64,000 nucleotides of DNA from Liolophura sinensis. Taxonomy: Eukaryota > Mollusca > Polyplacophora > Chitonida > Chitonidae. The first letter of the stretch is position 1. Each line of letters opens with the position of its first letter. A program made the position numbers and the translations under genes. Below the pieces are notes generated by a model. It did no database searches. It saw only the letters and a list, made by a program, of their open reading frames with translations, and was not told the origin of the DNA. The DNA is taken from contig NC_088299.1 of assembly GCF_032854445.1 (NCBI RefSeq), positions 12,949,608 to 13,013,607 on the forward strand, given 5' to 3'. Shown here in pieces: positions 60,320 to 64,000 of this stretch.

Positions 60320-61485
60320 TTAAACCCTAAAATTCAAGCATGAGCTTTCTGATGATATTGGTTTGAATAAGAACCAATACAGTAATTTATTAACACGCCG
60401 GAAACCAAGCTTCTCGTACATTGCTAGAGCTCGTTCGTTGTTGGTGGCGACGACAAGATACGGTGTCTGTTTCGGGGCTTTCTGTTCAATTTTCTTGATC
60501 ATTTCTGTTGTTACTAGCTTTCCGAGGCCTTTTCCGCGGTATTCCGGCTGCACATATAGGAGAGCGAGTGCCCAGTAATAATACAGCAGGCAGTAAGCTA
60601 TCGGAATACCATCGGCTGTGTAAACTGCAACTGACGGCATATTGTTGATGAGTGCCCGGATGTATCGCTCACACAGAGGCCCGCCATCAGGCTCCCAGAT
60701 TTGGCTTAGGGAAGTGGAAAGACAGGAATCCACGGTACCCACACGGTAGTCTGATGGCAATGGCCTATCTGGGATGCCACTGTGAAGAAAAAAATATAGC
60801 AGTGGAACTGCAGCCATCCTGAAACCTGCATGTTCCAAGTAGGTGTAAATGACAGAAAATAAACAGGCATGACTGAGTTCCTTTGGAGGGTCAAGGATAT
60901 TACGCATGGAATAGCTATCCAAATTCAGCTTATTAATGTTCAAATCAATGTGATTATTAATTTTTAAAAAGCCAAAAAACAAAAGAAGGTGCGAAACTCC
61001 ATGGATATCCTTTTAACAAGCCGTTGATATAACGATGACAAGATCGCTGATATTTATGCAAATTAAGCTTACAATATGCAAATTAATATAAGGATAGACC
61101 TGAAAAGTTGAAAGGGTTTTACCATGGCTTTGTTCTGTTTCTTCCCACCATAAGGCTACCTGCTGTCATATAAGTGACAATATTGTTGAATTCAGCGTAA
61201 AACCCCAATGAAATAAATGAATGAATAAATATAATAATGAATGAAGGAATAAAACTAAACAATGGTGAGCAAGTCATGTACAATAATGTAAAATACATTA
61301 CAAATCATACACAGAATTACAAACCATATTGGCAGGGGTAGATAGAATTCCAACTCACATTAAGGTATCACGTGTTGATTTCGGTAAGTAATATATATAC
61401 AGCTCAGTATCGAAAGGTACCACAGTTCCAACATGCTTCTTCCTTACTACTTTAGCTACTGTCTTCATACATTCTTTCGATACAC
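60320..61485 (-). CDS. GLYAT/FR47-like GNAT acetyltransferase (exons 61359-61485 and 60320-60779)
   Basis: GNAT enzymes transfer an acyl group from acyl-CoA to an amine; the glycine N-acyltransferase-like branch conjugates amino acids. The terminal exon (60320-60779, 152 codons plus TAA) follows a TTTTTTCTTCACAG acceptor and holds the catalytic fold: DYRVGTVDSC, then ALALLYVQPEYRGKGLGKLV with the acetyl-CoA motif YRGKGLG, and NNERALAMYEKLGF (motif B, Asn and Tyr). An exon at 61359-61485 lies between a TTACTTCCAG acceptor and a GTGAGT donor, has 41 open codons (VSKECMKTVAKVVRKKHVGT and on) and ends in phase 2, exactly the phase the terminal exon needs. Further 5' exons were not identified. The frame also stays open past the acceptor to a Met at 60982, so an unspliced start is an alternative. 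It is the most intact host gene here. Confidence 0.8.
61125..61230 (+). mobile_element. Meta-type SINE 3' end, diverged
   Basis: TTCTTCCCACCATAAGGCTA, CATATAAGTGACAATATTG and AAACCCCAATGAAATAAATG are a weathered 3' third. It lies in the intron of the GNAT gene on the opposite strand. Confidence 0.7.
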
Positions 61486-61583
61486 CTGGAAGTAATAAAA
61501 AAGAATCGACATTCAATAAGTATAGATAAATGGTTTACACTCGAGTCAAAAGTTTCGGACAAATTAAAGTGTACACGTATGAT

Positions 61584-61923
61584 GAGTGAGTGCTTAGGGT
61601 TTAACGTTGCACTTGACAATTTTTCAGTCATATGACGACGACTACATCTATGACGATGAAGGAATCTTTAGAGTGCATGTAATGTGACTCCTTGTTGCAG
61701 GACAGATTTCCACCCCTATTTTATCTAGTGCTGCTTCACTGAGACGCCTCACCGAAGGTAAGTAAGCTGCCCGCCTAAGACACTGTACTAATAGGAGTCA
61801 ACCAGTCTTTGCCCTATCCCTTCATGCTGAACGCCAAGAGAGGAAGTTACAACTTCCTCTTTAAGGTCCTACGTGTGACACGACCCGGGATTGACTCTGG
61901 ATCTACTGTGCTATCGGGGCCGG
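61584..61923 (-). mobile_element. V-type SINE, head partly deleted
   Basis: Reversed, it begins CCGGCCCCGATAGCACAGTA with the A box shortened, then GTCAATCCCGGGTCG, AGGAAGTTGTAACTTCCTCT, CGGTGAGGCGTCTCAGTGAA and the AAGCACTCACTCATC tail. It is upstream of, or in a 5' intron of, the GNAT gene. Confidence 0.88.
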
Positions 61924-62179
61924 TTCATTTTAGATATAAAGCAGCTGAGTTAAGCTAATATGTTTCCTTGTTAAATCTCTTCTGGATTCAGTAAGGATAA
62001 CACGGGGGTTTCCGTGGCCGAAGGATTCAGGTTATCAATAAAATTAGTGTACGATGGCAACATATGTAACTAATTGGCTCTGTCGTTTATCACCCGATGT
62101 GGTGTTTATTTGTTTACGCACAGAAAAAAAAGACAGATAATTAAAAGACCTTTCTGTAAGCGCCGTTATCTCTTTATAC

Positions 62180-63130
62180 AAGACAGTGAATATTAAAAAA
62201 TACAGCCACTTCTCCAGATTTCTTGAAATCGAAGAGACGAAATGAAAGTTTTTCAAACCGCCTATCAATGTAGAAACATAAAATCACATTTTCTCTGTTA
62301 AATTGATCTTTCGTCGTTTAACATTAACATTTTGCTATGGCGACTTTGATATATCCTTGAGTGGTGTAAGTGCTTGATATCAGAGCCTGTAGTTTCAAAA
62401 ATATAGTTTATATATAGTTAATATGCAGTAATTTTAGGCCAAGATGATTGTGTTAAGATTGCAGAATGATTTTCTTTGGGATCAGAAAAAAAGACACATC
62501 TCGATGTTATAAAACAAAATTTCCAGGGAAGAAAAAAAGGACACGTAGTATCTTGGCTCTATATTTCCCCATTCCACATCTCATGCGGGGGCAAACTTCT
62601 ACACGGAAGTGTGGGTTGGAGCGGACTACTTTAGGATAGACTGAAGATCTTCCGGATTGAGCCAATTTCAGTAGAAGCCATAAATGTGTCGACAATGTCC
62701 TGACTTGGCAGAGGATACATCTACAAATGTTCAGCAGACCCGTCTCTGCTGTAGCTGTGTCAGATCATCTCAAACTAGGCGTGGTGTCATGTGATCTTTC
62801 CTATCTATTCTGACTCATCGCGACATGCATAAAGCGCCATGTCTTTTAATAATCAACAAATAGCGCGTGTAATAAAACCATTCAGGGGATTCTCCGGTCA
62901 GGCCACCATCAGAATCAGCAAACCAAAACTTGCAGCACAGTGAGAATAGTAGAATTTGGCTTAAGGCTCCAACAACTGCCGATTGTCTCATAGTGACGGT
63001 ACAAGTGGGTTTCATATTTACAAAATGTTTTACCCTTTCAAGCGCTCAAAAACTACACTTAAGGTTTGGCTAAAGCAGACTGTCTCGGTAAATACATTGA
63101 ACTACCAGTCATGGTATGCGCGTAATTAAA
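62180..63130 (+). repeat. Macro-repeat blocks C-D-E-F, close copy of 58640-59600
   Basis: CACTTCTCCAGATTTCTTGA, AAATTGATCTTTCGTCGTTT, the GATTGTGTTAAGATTGCAGA stretch, CTACACGGAAGTGTGGGTTG and GCATAAAGCGCCATGTC follow the same order as 58650-59260. Similarity is clearly higher than between other units, so this is a recent duplicate on the other side of the GNAT gene. Confidence 0.82.
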
Positions 63131-64000
63131 AAGATAAGGCATCTACAAAATTCAGAATCATAGGAAATGACATCAACATCATCGGACATACAACTCAAGA
63201 CTGTATCAAATGATATCAACTTCCCAGAAGAGCTCTGTACAAATATCCATTATACAGTACACCTTTGTGAACAACGTAAACATAAGAAAGGTTCTGTGAC
63301 GCATTCGACATTCGACAAATGTCATTGCTGTCCTACTAACACAATTTTCAGAGGCGTGTCTCATGATCGTGGATTCATCTTTTGGTTGTCTTTCCTTTAC
63401 ACATTTCGCGATTTTTTTTTTATCCTCATTCACGATACCAAGTACACTAAGTGTATAATCGACGATAAGCTCCATAGGACAAACTGATTCCTTTTCGTCG
63501 GAACTTTTTGAGCGCATTTAATGGCACCTAATTTAAAAAACAAGGATGACCTTAATACTTACAGTCAGTAACGTACCAGTCGACGTGCTGAGGACGGTTG
63601 AGGATTAGAGTGTCCACATAGCGGAGACATAAGTTCGCGCTCGACATGCGTCATGTCAAAGGAGTTAGCAATTAATATCTGGGCACCGCTTAGCTTCGTG
63701 CACTGATGCATAGCACAAGCTCATGCACAGATGACCGATCTGATCAAAGTGTTTTCTCAGGGTTAAAACGTTTAGTCTGGTGTCTCGGGCGTGATGTCTG
63801 TCCGCATTGGTACCGGACTCCGACACATAGACACGTGGTCATGATATCGTTATGCTTTGAGTCCGAATAATGTTGAATGCAAAACTAAGTCAAATACTCA
63901 AACAAGCATGTCAATAAAATGGAAACGAAAAAGAAACTTGGACAGCGGAAATAATTGTACGGTATGCGACTGTTACAAAAAATGGTAATAAATACAATTT
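63131..64000. other. Unassigned right end of window
   Basis: Outside the repeat blocks. Frames of just over 100 codons exist on both strands at 63167-63517, but they overlap each other and show no recognisable domain or splice pattern. Confidence 0.5.

Overview
The window looks like a piece of a mollusc nuclear genome, most likely a bivalve. The evidence is AT-rich, intron-bearing sequence with GT-AG splice sites and AATAAA signals, two abundant tRNA-derived SINE families of the kinds described in molluscs (Meta-type and V/RUDI-type), a Tc1 element, non-LTR retrotransposon relics, and exons of gene families that are expanded in marine invertebrates (THAP proteins, P2X7-C-terminal-domain proteins, GLYAT-like acetyltransferases). 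No bacterial operons, CRISPR arrays, rRNA genes or free-standing tRNA genes are visible. Genes are few, small and often damaged; repeats fill most of the sequence.

Layout. 1-10431 and 15638-24180 are two near-identical copies (A and B) of one 8.5 kb block in the same orientation. Copy A ends exactly at a 200-N scaffold gap (10432-10631), so the pair may be two haplotypes left uncollapsed by the assembler rather than a true duplication. Each copy holds a THAP-domain gene (+), an exon with a P2X7 C-terminal-like zinc domain (-), a compact promoter-like cluster and several SINEs. Copy A alone carries a 1.9 kb Tc1 transposon in the THAP intron, and that transposon is itself interrupted by a V-type SINE; copy B preserves the empty site. 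Between the copies (10632-15637) are poorly characterised sequence and a reverse-transcriptase relic.

From about 24.9 kb to 63.1 kb the window is dominated by an old, degenerate, roughly 2 kb repeat unit. It can be recognised as ordered blocks D-E-F-G-A-B-C that recur about ten times, head to tail on the + strand from about 28.5 kb onward and inverted at 24.9-28.2 kb. Younger elements have landed in this array: a 752 bp solo LTR with a heat-shock-type promoter (27267-28018), three LINE relics (35.86-37.91, 46.69-47.96 and a two-ORF element at 49.2-53.96 kb), SINEs of both families, a foldback MITE and a 0.9 kb insertion of unknown class. The one apparently intact host gene outside the duplicated block is a GLYAT/FR47-like GNAT acetyltransferase on the - strand (exons 60320-60779 and 61359-61485), which sits between two closely related copies of repeat blocks C-D-E-F.

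No operon-like cooperation between genes is seen. The main stories are the structural history of the locus (duplication or haplotype pair, nested insertions, solo LTR) and the undescribed macro-repeat. All family names come from reading motifs by eye, without database searches.
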